Notes under the pieces: generated by a model
Database searches by the model: none
The model's input: the letters and a program-made list of their open reading frames with translations, nothing else
Told to the model about the DNA's origin: nothing
Shown: in pieces, positions 12,209-20,529 of the stretch
Layout of the letters: every line of letters begins with the position of its first letter
Position numbering within the stretch: the first letter of the stretch is position 1
Program-made: the position numbers and the translations under genes
Origin: Pontibacter flavimaris
Lineage (GTDB): Bacteria > Bacteroidota > Bacteroidia > Cytophagales > Hymenobacteraceae
Assembly: GCF_001907195.1 (NCBI RefSeq)
Contig: NZ_LVWA01000005.1
Location: forward strand, 434,001-498,000
Direction: 5' to 3'
Length of the DNA stretch: 64,000 nucleotides

Positions 12209-13660
12209 ATGGCAAAGCTTTTTGTATTCGGAATTGGTGGCACCGGCTCCCGCGTGATCCGTTCGCTGGTCATGCTGATGGCGGCAGGTGTCAAAATTCA
12301 GAACTGTGATAAAATAGTACCGATCATCATCGATCCCGACACGCAGAACGGCGACATGAACCGTACCGTGGAATTGCTGAAAACCTACAAGCACATTCAC
12401 GACGCCCTGGGCCGCCGCGACGAAGGATTCTTCCATACCGACATCAGCACCCTGTCAAGTATAGCCGGCGATGGCACTTCCAAGATCCGCGACAGTTTCG
12501 TGTATGACTTTGGGGGGATCAACAAGCCGTTCAAAGATCATGTGGGCTATAACCAGCTCGATGTGGAAAGCCAGGCGCTGATCGACCTGCTGTTTACGCC
12601 GGAGAACCTGAACAACAGCCTGGACGTGGGTTTCCGCGGCAGCCCGAACGTGGGCAGCGTGGTGCTCAACGAGATCATCGATTCGCCTGAAATGCGCTTT
12701 TTTGCTTCCAACTTCCAGGCAGGCGACCGGATCTTTTTTGTGAGCTCAATCTTTGGTGGAACAGGCGCGGCCGGCTTCCCGCTGCTGCTCAAGAATTTCA
12801 AGGATTCGCGTACCTCGCTTCCGAACGCAGCTAGTTTGAACGCTGCCCTGACTGGAGCCATGGTGGTATTGCCATACTTCTCCCTGGAGCAACCGGCCGC
12901 CGGGGTAGAAGCGGACTTCATTGACTCCAACACCTTCACCACGAAGGCAAAAGACGCGCTTTCCTACTACCAGAACCACCTGAATGGCGTGAATGCGGTC
13001 TACTACATGGGCGACACGCCGGACAAGCCGATGGAAAACAACCCGGGCCGCGCCAGCCAGAAAAACGACGCGCATTTGGTGGAGTTACTGAGTGCATTGG
13101 CGATTGTGGACTTCATGGATTATTCGGACGACGAACTTTCCGGGAATGAGACTTTCCACGAATATGGTCTGCGCGAAGACGTAAGCAATGTGCACTTCTC
13201 TCATCTGGATAGTGAAACCCGCGACCGCATTGCCAAGCAGCTGATCCGCTTCCATTACTTCGAGCGCTATTACTCTACGCACTTGCCAGGCGATTCGCAG
13301 GCGGCCTATGCCAAAGGCGTGGACCTAACGAGCGCGCTTCGCAACGAGCCGGTTTTCCGGGAACTGAACAAATTCCTGACGAACCCGGAGTTTGGGTACC
13401 AGGCCTGGCTGCGAGAGTTAAGCCGAAAAGAAAGAACGTTTGCTGCGCTGAATTTGAACGAAATGGACTTCAACCGCATGGTATCGGACAAGCAGATCGA
13501 AACAGGGTTCCTGAACAAAGGCATCCACCAGGGCTCCTTCGTAAAAGAGCTAAACCGTGCTTCCGAATCCATCTCCGACCGCGACGCTTTCAAGGCCACC
13601 ATTAAGGCTTTTGAAACGGCTACAAATACGCTGGTGGAGGAGAAGCTGAAGTATAGTTAG
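12209..13660 (+). CDS. Tubulin/FtsZ-like GTPase-fold protein
   Basis: A 483-residue cytoplasmic protein with the two glycine motifs of the tubulin/FtsZ superfamily. The N-terminal loop FGIGGTGSRVIRSL is at residues 5-18, and the tubulin signature-type loop SSIFGGTGAAG is at about residues 179-189. IVPIIIDPDTQNGDMN after the first motif fits the second strand of the nucleotide fold. The C-terminal half has no obvious named domain. It resembles the divergent Tubulin_2-like proteins of bacteria more than FtsZ itself. It follows the small membrane gene by 2 bp. It may bind GTP and assemble, but catalytic residues of the T7 loop could not be assigned by eye. A vWA lipoprotein upstream and an actin-like protein downstream make it part of an unusual set. 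Confidence 0.78.
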   Translation: MAKLFVFGIGGTGSRVIRSLVMLMAAGVKIQNCDKIVPIIIDPDTQNGDMNRTVELLKTYKHIHDALGRRDEGFFHTDISTLSSIAGDGTSKIRDSFVYDFGGINKPFKDHVGYNQLDVESQALIDLLFTPENLNNSLDVGFRGSPNVGSVVLNEIIDSPEMRFFASNFQAGDRIFFVSSIFGGTGAAGFPLLLKNFKDSRTSLPNAASLNAALTGAMVVLPYFSLEQPAAGVEADFIDSNTFTTKAKDALSYYQNHLNGVNAVYYMGDTPDKPMENNPGRASQKNDAHLVELLSALAIVDFMDYSDDELSGNETFHEYGLREDVSNVHFSHLDSETRDRIAKQLIRFHYFERYYSTHLPGDSQAAYAKGVDLTSALRNEPVFRELNKFLTNPEFGYQAWLRELSRKERTFAALNLNEMDFNRMVSDKQIETGFLNKGIHQGSFVKELNRASESISDRDAFKATIKAFETATNTLVEEKLKYS

Positions 13661-13697
13661 GGACCTCTCCGGCCCTCTCCTAAAAAAGGAAGAGGAG

Positions 13698-13744
13698 CTT
13701 CTCTTCGCTCTTCTGGATTTGCAACCCGTGAGAGCAAAGAGAAG
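13698..13744. repeat. Imperfect inverted repeat after the tubulin-like gene
   Basis: CTTCTCTTCGCTCT at 13698-13711 pairs with AGAGCAAAGAGAAG at 13731-13744 (13 of 14 bp, 19-nt loop). It is preceded by a C/T-rich stretch (13664-13690) similar to other short repetitive sequences of this genome. It may act as a terminator or mRNA end signal, but it has no clear T run. It lies just outside the repeat-flanked GIY-YIG unit. Confidence 0.55.
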
Positions 13745-13771
13745 CTAAAGTATAACAAGTTTTTTTCTCTT

Positions 13772-14158
13772 TGTCATCCTGTAAGGATCTTGTGGGCAAG
13801 AAGCGAAAGCTGCAGCTATGAAAAGCCACAACTATTTCGTTTACATCATTACAAACCCAGGTAAAACAGTGCTCTATACTGGTGTAACGAACGATTTGCA
13901 GGCCAGAGTAGAACAGCACAAAGCAAACCGGGGAAAGCCGGAAACATTTGCCGGACGCTACTATTGCTTTAAGTTTCTATACTTTGAACGTTATACTTAT
14001 GTACAACATGCTATAGAGCGTGAGAAAGAGATTAAGTTAATGGGTAGAGAAGATAAACTTCAACTGATAAAGAAAGAGAATCCTGCACTGATGTTTATGG
14101 ATGTGTGGGAATAGTAAGGCTTACTGGTTCTTGCCCACAAGATCCTTTCAGGATGACA
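13772..14158. mobile_element. 387-bp unit with ~30-bp terminal inverted repeats carrying a GIY-YIG gene
   Basis: The left end (TGTCATCCTGTAAGGATCTT and on to GTGGGCAAGAA, 13772-13802) and the right end (the same sequence reversed, 14128-14158) match over about 30 bp with one mismatch. The outer tips read TGTCA. The enclosed gene is the GIY-YIG nuclease. The unit sits between the tubulin-like and actin-like genes and splits an otherwise tight gene set. No target-site duplication is visible at the outer edges (ctctt on the left, tcaga on the right). Related repeat pairs without a gene are at 4283-4379 and 60959-61047. Mobility is an inference. Confidence 0.6.
13818..14114 (+). CDS. GIY-YIG nuclease domain protein
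   Basis: A 98-residue single-domain GIY-YIG protein of the small UvrC/URI-like group. The signature is present as YFVYIIT (GIY position) and VLYTGVTND (YIG position), followed by the conserved Arg in LQARVEQH. The metal-binding Glu lies in EREKEIKLMGR. Such stand-alone proteins cleave DNA or are of unknown role. Here it is enclosed by terminal inverted repeats of a family seen elsewhere in the window without a gene, reminiscent of the association between REP sequences and RAYT transposases. A role in moving the repeats is a hypothesis. It uses a more AT-rich codon set than the two large genes around it, consistent with insertion. Confidence 0.9.
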   Translation: MKSHNYFVYIITNPGKTVLYTGVTNDLQARVEQHKANRGKPETFAGRYYCFKFLYFERYTYVQHAIEREKEIKLMGREDKLQLIKKENPALMFMDVWE

Positions 14159-14268
14159 TCAGAGTGGGCAGATTAATTTTAAAAGTGCGGCCAGAGTCCG
14201 CGAAATAGCTCACACTCGCGGGACGCGAACGAGGGTTTATAATCATACTTAAAGTAAAAGAAACAAAC

Positions 14269-17200
14269 ATGCCGAAAGTACTTCGTCTACATAAAACCGG
14301 ATCTAACGTGGAAGGCTGGGCTAAAACCAGCCAGATCACGAGCACCGAGATAAAAGATATCACCGATGGCGCCGGTGGCAGAGCCCTGAAAATAAACGCT
14401 TCTATCCCGACGCCGTTTGCCCGCATGCACCTGTTCGAAACTGCTTTCGATTTTGTGAAGCGTGGCGTGGCAGGCTCCAACAACAACACCATTTATCACA
14501 GGTTCGTGACCCATTTCTGGGATCTGTGGGAGCTACTCTACAACCATCAGAGCTACGCGCAGGCTGGCAACAAGATCATCATCCGTCGCTGGAACAAGCA
14601 CCAGCAGCTGGGGACCATGCAGGCGAACCCGAACACGAATCTGCTGGGCCGCACGCTGGAGTTGTTCATGAACGACAGCCGCTTCCAGGGGATCGAGGAT
14701 ATTTTCCTGATCTTCTTCGAGTCGACCAACAGCCGCGGCGACCGCCACATGCAGCTCATCGGCGGCACTTCACCGCTGACCTTCCTGTTTGTAGCGCCGA
14801 ATGTGCAGCCGCTAAGTATAAACCGCGCGCAGAACATTGGCACCTACTTCGACCATAACTATGTGTCGCTGGAGGCCCGGGAGCCGGATTTCAGGGAGTA
14901 TGTGCACAAGCTGTTTGTGTCGAACCCGGCGATGATCCAGGCTTTCCCGGCCGTATACAATGCCTTGGACGAGAACCTGCTGCGAAGTATAAACATGGCA
15001 GGTGCGGTTGGGCAGGGAGCGATTGCCTCGCAGTACCTGCAGCTGGTGGATTTCCAGCAGAACCCGGTACACGTGGGCCACATCAACTTCCTGGTGAAGA
15101 AAGACCAGACCGCCGTGACCAGCAGCGATCTGTTCATCCGCCCGACGCATACCGGCTTTGCTGGCGAAAGGCCCATTGTTTTAAAGCCTGAGCTGCGGCT
15201 GGCTCCGGATGTGAAGTATGTCAACAACCTGGCCTGGCCGGTGAATACCGTAGTGGGCTATGCGGATGAAAAGCCATTGGAGAACCGTTCGCTGCCGGGC
15301 GTGGGGTTCAACTATCCCTACTTAACGATCAACGACCTGTTGCAGGAAACGCTGGTGCAGGTACCGTACGAGGTAAACTCGGATCGTTTCTACAGCGGCA
15401 CCGTGGTATACCAACCGGGCGTAACGGAGAAATCTTTTAACTACCTCTTGCCGATCACGCCTTTATACTTTGATTTCTTCTCGCCGGAGGATCTGGCCAA
15501 TCACCTGACCTTCCACATCGACGTGAACCACGTGCGCGTAACCCTGCGCGTGCCAACCGAAAAAGGAAATGTGGTGTACGAGCGCAGCTATTACGACAAT
15601 CCGCTCAACTCCAAAGACGCGCACGGCAACGTGATCCCCGAGAAAGGCCATATCCTCAAATCCAGGATTGGTTTGGGCGTGTTCCCGTTCTACAAGTTCA
15701 CCGACGCGGTGCAGTACAACGACTTCTACAAAGTGATGCTGGTGGATGAGGACATCGATCCGCTGCTGGTGAACAAAAACCATTCGCTCAGTTTCTTTGC
15801 GGGTGGCAAGCCCCTAGAGGCAGGCGGCGGTATCATTTCTGCCACCGCGCACCGCAGAACTAAAAAGAGCAACAGCAGCGCGGGCAGCACCTATTACGAG
15901 ATCCGCGGCACGCACTTCGATTTTGCGGAGTTCAGGCACGAGGGAGTGGATTTTACAGGCAAGGCGCTAATCGTACCGAAGTTCGAAGAAAAACAGCAGG
16001 GGATTCATAACTTCACTTTTGCCATCGACTTCGGTACCTCGAATACACACATTGCCTATACTTCGGGCACTAACCAGCCGCCGCGCGAGTTCTCCATCAC
16101 GGCTAACGACCAGCAATTGGTGATGCTAAACAAGCCTTCGGAAGATCCCGCTTTAACGGATTACCAGCGCTTCCACAAGCGTGGTTTCGGCAGGTTGTTT
16201 GCCGTAGAGACCTTGCTCAAGCGCGAGTTTATACCTTTGATCATCGGCTCCGGAGGCTCACTGTATAACTTCCCAACCCGTACGGCAACTTGCGAGTCCA
16301 TCGATTTTGAGAACCAGATCACCAACCTTTTTGGCAACATCAACATCGGTTTCTCCATCAACACGGAAGGCACGCACCAGGAACAGTACAAGCAGACCTA
16401 CCACACCGACCTGAAGTGGAGCGAGACGCTGACCAATGCCGGCAAGCGCCGCATCGAAGCCTTCTTCACGGAGATCATGCTGCTGATCAAGAATAAAGTG
16501 GTGCTGAATAACGGCAACGTGGCCAGCACCAAGATCGTGTGGTTTGCGCCGCTGAGCTTTGATGAGTATTCGCGCAACATGTTCCAGAATGTGTGGGATA
16601 CGGTATACAATAACGTGTTCAAGAACGGACGAAATACGGTCTGCATCACGGAGTCTGTAGCGCCATTCTACTTCCTGTCCCGAACCGGTGCCGTGGTGCC
16701 CAGCCAGGATGAGAACCTGATCAACGTGGACATTGGCGGCGGTACGACCGACGTGCTGTTGTTTACCAATCGCAAGCCTTCGCACAGCTCCTCGTTCCGC
16801 TTTGCCGGTAACGATTTGTGGGGCGATGGCTTTGCCACCGTGAAGACGAGCAAAGACAATGGCCTGTTGCAGTATGGCGTAGACCACGTGCTGCGCATTC
16901 CGCTAACGGAAGAAGGACGCGAATACCGCAAGTTCCTGGAAACGGCGCTGGATAACCCGGATTTTAATTCCGCCGACATCAGCTCGCTCTTGTTCAGCTA
17001 CGACAAAGAACTGAACTACAGCTCACAGCTCCTGCAGGCGCGGCAGCTGCGGTTGATGTTTTACCTGCACTTTGGCGCGCTGATGTACCACCTGGCGCAG
17101 CTGGTGCAGCAACTGGACGTGAAAATGCCACGCTACATTTCGTTCAGCGGCCGGGGTAGTTTATACATCAAGCTGCTGAGCGCCGGCAACAACCTCTCGA

Positions 17201-17733
17201 ATGTGGAGCGTTATGCCAAAGCGATCTTCCAGAAGGTAACAGGGCAGGAGCCGCCAGCAAACTTCAAGCTGGTGCTGGTCGATAATCCAAAGCAGGTAAC
17301 GGCCAACGGCGGCGCGATGGCGCTGGAAGGAACCGACCTGAACGACCTGACCAACATCCCGATCATGAAGCCGACCGGTTCGGCCAACATCGAAGACGCT
17401 TTGACGCCGGTAACCAAAACGCAGATCACGGGCGAGTTGCGCCAGGAAGTGATGGATAACGTGATGAACTGCTTGCAACTGCTGCTGGACGATCCGGACG
17501 TGTCGCCGCTCATGCGCTCGATGGGCGTGGAGGTGGACCCGATGCGGGTACTGGAGTTTATGCGCGTGAACCTGCAGGACAGCTATACCATGATTCTGGA
17601 GGACACGGTGCGTGGCCTCACTGACCGCGAGCAGCTGCACGAGACCATGTTCTTCATGCCGCTGAAACAATCGCTATACTTGCTGTCGAAAGAACTGTAT
17701 AGGCAGCAGGCGCAGGTAAGTGCTATTTCCTAA
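14269..17733 (+). CDS. Large protein with C-terminal actin/Hsp70-like ATPase domain
   Basis: 1154 residues. The C-terminal half is an actin/Hsp70/sugar kinase-fold ATPase: phosphate-1 motif AIDFGTSNTH (585-594), phosphate-2 motif NVDIGGGTTD (819-828), a connect-type region ITESVAPFYFLS, and adenosine-type motif ISFSGRGSLY. The N-terminal about 580 residues (for example IPTPFARMHLFETAFDFV, and a beta-rich part ending near residue 575) match no family I can name with confidence. No signal peptide or membrane segment is seen, so it is cytoplasmic. It lies downstream of the tubulin-like gene, separated by the GIY-YIG unit, and upstream of the stator genes. It may be a regulatory ATPase or filament-forming component; the partner is unknown. 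Confidence 0.82.
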   Translation: MPKVLRLHKTGSNVEGWAKTSQITSTEIKDITDGAGGRALKINASIPTPFARMHLFETAFDFVKRGVAGSNNNTIYHRFVTHFWDLWELLYNHQSYAQAGNKIIIRRWNKHQQLGTMQANPNTNLLGRTLELFMNDSRFQGIEDIFLIFFESTNSRGDRHMQLIGGTSPLTFLFVAPNVQPLSINRAQNIGTYFDHNYVSLEAREPDFREYVHKLFVSNPAMIQAFPAVYNALDENLLRSINMAGAVGQGAIASQYLQLVDFQQNPVHVGHINFLVKKDQTAVTSSDLFIRPTHTGFAGERPIVLKPELRLAPDVKYVNNLAWPVNTVVGYADEKPLENRSLPGVGFNYPYLTINDLLQETLVQVPYEVNSDRFYSGTVVYQPGVTEKSFNYLLPITPLYFDFFSPEDLANHLTFHIDVNHVRVTLRVPTEKGNVVYERSYYDNPLNSKDAHGNVIPEKGHILKSRIGLGVFPFYKFTDAVQYNDFYKVMLVDEDIDPLLVNKNHSLSFFAGGKPLEAGGGIISATAHRRTKKSNSSAGSTYYEIRGTHFDFAEFRHEGVDFTGKALIVPKFEEKQQGIHNFTFAIDFGTSNTHIAYTSGTNQPPREFSITANDQQLVMLNKPSEDPALTDYQRFHKRGFGRLFAVETLLKREFIPLIIGSGGSLYNFPTRTATCESIDFENQITNLFGNINIGFSINTEGTHQEQYKQTYHTDLKWSETLTNAGKRRIEAFFTEIMLLIKNKVVLNNGNVASTKIVWFAPLSFDEYSRNMFQNVWDTVYNNVFKNGRNTVCITESVAPFYFLSRTGAVVPSQDENLINVDIGGGTTDVLLFTNRKPSHSSSFRFAGNDLWGDGFATVKTSKDNGLLQYGVDHVLRIPLTEEGREYRKFLETALDNPDFNSADISSLLFSYDKELNYSSQLLQARQLRLMFYLHFGALMYHLAQLVQQLDVKMPRYISFSGRGSLYIKLLSAGNNLSNVERYAKAIFQKVTGQEPPANFKLVLVDNPKQVTANGGAMALEGTDLNDLTNIPIMKPTGSANIEDALTPVTKTQITGELRQEVMDNVMNCLQLLLDDPDVSPLMRSMGVEVDPMRVLEFMRVNLQDSYTMILEDTVRGLTDREQLHETMFFMPLKQSLYLLSKELYRQQAQVSAIS

Positions 17734-17886
17734 AGTATAATCCACTACCTTTAACAAGTTTTTGCATCCCGAGTGGTGGGAGAGATCTGAAGGATGGTTC
17801 AAATATAAATCCAATCAGGTTTCTCGCACATCTCGGGAGGCAGCAATAATCAACATTTATTCAAATTCAAAGTATAATTCTGGCTC

Positions 17887-18762
17887 ATGAACACAATTGC
17901 CATCATCATAAGTATCATCGCGCTGGTAGGTGCCGGTTTTGCCTTTTTAAGGGCCGTTAGTGCCTACAACATGCTCACCAAGCGCATCAACAAGCTCAAA
18001 GACCAAAATGCTGACCTGGAGAGCCGCCTCAGAAGGCTGGAGGGAAATGCCAGCCGTGGCAACAGGCCGGCCAGCGAGCCGGGCGAAGGCGGCAGGCAGA
18101 AGAAGCAGCGACCGGAGCAACAGCGTCAGGAACAGCAGCCGGAGCAGCGCCAAAGACAAAGAGAGCGGCAGCAGCCTCAGCCCCAGCAGGAGGAGGAGGC
18201 AAACGCCAACGAACAGGCGCAACAGCCGAAGCAGAAACGCAGAAGGGATAAGCGCAGGAGAGACGAACCGACGGACAGAACCAGCGGTAGCGGCGAGGAG
18301 CTGGCAAAAGAGGAGCAAAGGCCTCGCACGAACGCTGTAAGGCTGGAGATTGCCGGCGGCGACCTTTTGGACGAACTAGAAATGGCAGCCTCTGCCACGC
18401 CGCCACCGGTTGAGCCGGAGGCCATGCCGGAGGTTGCGCCAGACACAGGCACCCGCTTTGCTATTATCCCGGAGGACGGTGTGATACGGCAGCACCAGTT
18501 GCAGCAGCACCCCGACTCCGACAGTTACATTGAAATGGACATCCCGGCCGACGGCAGCGGCACGACCCGCTACCGCTTTAACCTGTCGGGCAACCATGCC
18601 TTTGTTATTGCGCAGGGGATAGACCGGCTGGAAAACGCCTTTGACTTTGAGAAGCCGTCGAACCGCATGGTGAGCCGGGTGGTTCTGCAGGGCGACGGCA
18701 TCCTTGTAAAAGTGAACAACGGCTGGAGAATCCAGGAAAAAGCACGCATCGATTTCAGATAA
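17887..18762 (+). CDS. Membrane-anchored coiled-coil protein with Q/R-rich linker
   Basis: A 291-residue protein I do not recognise. Residues 1-24 form one membrane helix (IAIIISIIALVGAGFAFL). A coiled coil follows (about 31-55, LTKRINKLKDQNADLESRL), then a long Gln/Arg/Glu/Pro-rich low-complexity linker (about 60-150). A compact C-terminal domain (about 190-291) contains FAIIPEDGVIRQ and YRFNLSGNHAFVI. It ends 8 bp before the MotA-like gene, so the three genes from here to 21186 are almost certainly one transcript. The design (anchor, flexible spacer, folded end) suggests a tether between the membrane stator and a cytoplasmic partner such as the actin-like protein. This is inferred from architecture. 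Confidence 0.8.
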   Translation: MNTIAIIISIIALVGAGFAFLRAVSAYNMLTKRINKLKDQNADLESRLRRLEGNASRGNRPASEPGEGGRQKKQRPEQQRQEQQPEQRQRQRERQQPQPQQEEEANANEQAQQPKQKRRRDKRRRDEPTDRTSGSGEELAKEEQRPRTNAVRLEIAGGDLLDELEMAASATPPPVEPEAMPEVAPDTGTRFAIIPEDGVIRQHQLQQHPDSDSYIEMDIPADGSGTTRYRFNLSGNHAFVIAQGIDRLENAFDFEKPSNRMVSRVVLQGDGILVKVNNGWRIQEKARIDFR

Positions 18763-18770
18763 CCCCTTAG

Positions 18771-20519
18771 ATGGAAGGCATATTTATACTTGAGGCTGTA
18801 CTTATACTCATCATACTTGGCTACCAGTTGTACGTGTACAAGGGGAACAAGCAGAAGATCAAAAGTATAGCCGGGCTCTATCCTTCCGAAGACCAGCTAC
18901 ACCTCAGGGAGCAGCTGCTGGAAGCTGAAAGTATAAAAAAGCCTGCCGAACCGAAAGCTGACGGGCAAGTATGGGAAGCCATACTTGCCGGCAGGCCTTT
19001 CCGGGAGTATACGCCCTCCAACCCGGTAATTAAAAAAGTGGTGTCTGCGGAAAACAGCTTGCTGCAGATAGAGGCCAAAGGAGGTCCCGTGCCCAGCTAC
19101 ACCATAGCCCGCGAGAAACTGGAGAAGCTATTTGCCGGCGGCAACATCCATATGGTGGAAGGCGACCCGGACGCGCTGATCACCACCGTCGCCTCGGGCG
19201 GAAGGGGAGCTGCCACCATCGACCTGATCGAGGTACAGCATCCTTCCGAAACGTTTGCGAGCATTATCAAGAGCACCAACCAGTACCTGAGGCGCAACAA
19301 AGGGGCCGCCGCGGATTTCGATATCCTGAAAGACGTGTCGGAGCGCTATGCGGAGGCCATGGACAACGAGGTGCAGTCTACCATCGCCACGCCGCTTTAC
19401 ATCGGCCTGCTGGGCACTTTTTCCGGGGTGATTATCGGCCTGTCGAGCCTCATTTGGTCTGGTTTGGGTGGAGAGGAGGCAGGTTCCTTCATCACGGACC
19501 AGAACATCCCCTCCTTCCTGTTTGGCGTGCTGATCGCCATGTCGGGCAGCTTTTTAGGGCTGCTGCTGACCTTGCTCGGGAACAACGCCCTGAAGAATGC
19601 GCGCAGCCTCCGTGACCGTCACAAGAACGGCTATTACACTTTCCTGCAAACCAACCTGCTGCCCAAGCTCAACTCGGATATGGCCGCCAGCCTGGGCAAT
19701 CTCAAATCGGTGCTGGATTCGTTTAACAAGGATTTCCTGGACAAGGTGCTCGGCTTCCGGCCTATTGTGGACACCCTGACGGAGAACATCAGCACGCAGA
19801 AAGAATTTATTCAGAAGCTGGATGAGATCGGCTTCACGCAGATGGCCAACGCTAACCTGCAGGTGTTCGATAAGATGAAGGAGAGCGAGCAGCTGTTCAG
19901 GAACTTCATGCAGTACCAGATAGCTTTGAACGAGTCGGTGCAGAAGGGAGCGGAGCTGACGCATACCATCAGCGACGTGCTTGGCCGCCTGACCAGTCTG
20001 CAGGAGGGCTTTGACAAGGTGCCGGGGTACCTGCAGAAACACGACGAATCGATCCAGCGGCAGGTGAATTTCTTTGGGCAGCACGAGCGCGAGTTAAATG
20101 ATATCGGATCGCGCATCGAACAGTATTTTGATAAGGCCGCCCTTCGGCTAACGGATCTGATGGAAGCCCGTTTGCAGCACCAGGAGCGGGACGCGCAGAA
20201 CGCTTATGAAAAGTGGCAGGAGCATTTCAGAAGGCTCAACGAAGACAACGTGTACCAGCGCATTGTGGAGTACATGCGCCCTTTCGAGCGCCTGAGCCAG
20301 CAGCAGGGAAGTATGAGCAACGCGCATCAGCAACTGTCGGGGGAGATACGGCAGACGAACGAGCGCCTGCTGCAGAAGCTGGAAGCCGACACCGCCGTGC
20401 AGCAGCAACTGCTGCAGCAACTGCAAACGCTGAACATGCACATGGCCAAAAGTATGGAGCCCGGACCGCTGAAGTCTGTACTGGATAAGCTTTTCGGCGG
20501 CGGCCAGCACAGAAGGTAA
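18771..20519 (+). CDS. MotA/TolQ/ExbB-like (ZorA-like) channel subunit with long coiled-coil tail
   Basis: A 582-residue inner-membrane protein. It has an N-terminal helix (residues 3-20) and two central helices: PLYIGLLGTFSGVIIGL (208-224), carrying the GLLGT motif of the MotA/TolQ/ExbB family, and IPSFLFGVLIAMSGSFLGLL (246-265). Residues about 300-570 are a long Gln/Glu/Leu-rich coiled-coil tail, much longer than in ExbB or TolQ and resembling the tail of Zorya ZorA. With the following MotB-like gene it would form an ion-driven 5:2-type stator. The ion and the driven partner are unknown. It is 8 bp after the anchored coiled-coil gene and 10 bp before its MotB partner. Confidence 0.85.
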   Translation: MEGIFILEAVLILIILGYQLYVYKGNKQKIKSIAGLYPSEDQLHLREQLLEAESIKKPAEPKADGQVWEAILAGRPFREYTPSNPVIKKVVSAENSLLQIEAKGGPVPSYTIAREKLEKLFAGGNIHMVEGDPDALITTVASGGRGAATIDLIEVQHPSETFASIIKSTNQYLRRNKGAAADFDILKDVSERYAEAMDNEVQSTIATPLYIGLLGTFSGVIIGLSSLIWSGLGGEEAGSFITDQNIPSFLFGVLIAMSGSFLGLLLTLLGNNALKNARSLRDRHKNGYYTFLQTNLLPKLNSDMAASLGNLKSVLDSFNKDFLDKVLGFRPIVDTLTENISTQKEFIQKLDEIGFTQMANANLQVFDKMKESEQLFRNFMQYQIALNESVQKGAELTHTISDVLGRLTSLQEGFDKVPGYLQKHDESIQRQVNFFGQHERELNDIGSRIEQYFDKAALRLTDLMEARLQHQERDAQNAYEKWQEHFRRLNEDNVYQRIVEYMRPFERLSQQQGSMSNAHQQLSGEIRQTNERLLQKLEADTAVQQQLLQQLQTLNMHMAKSMEPGPLKSVLDKLFGGGQHRR

Positions 20520-20529
20520 CCCACAAAGT

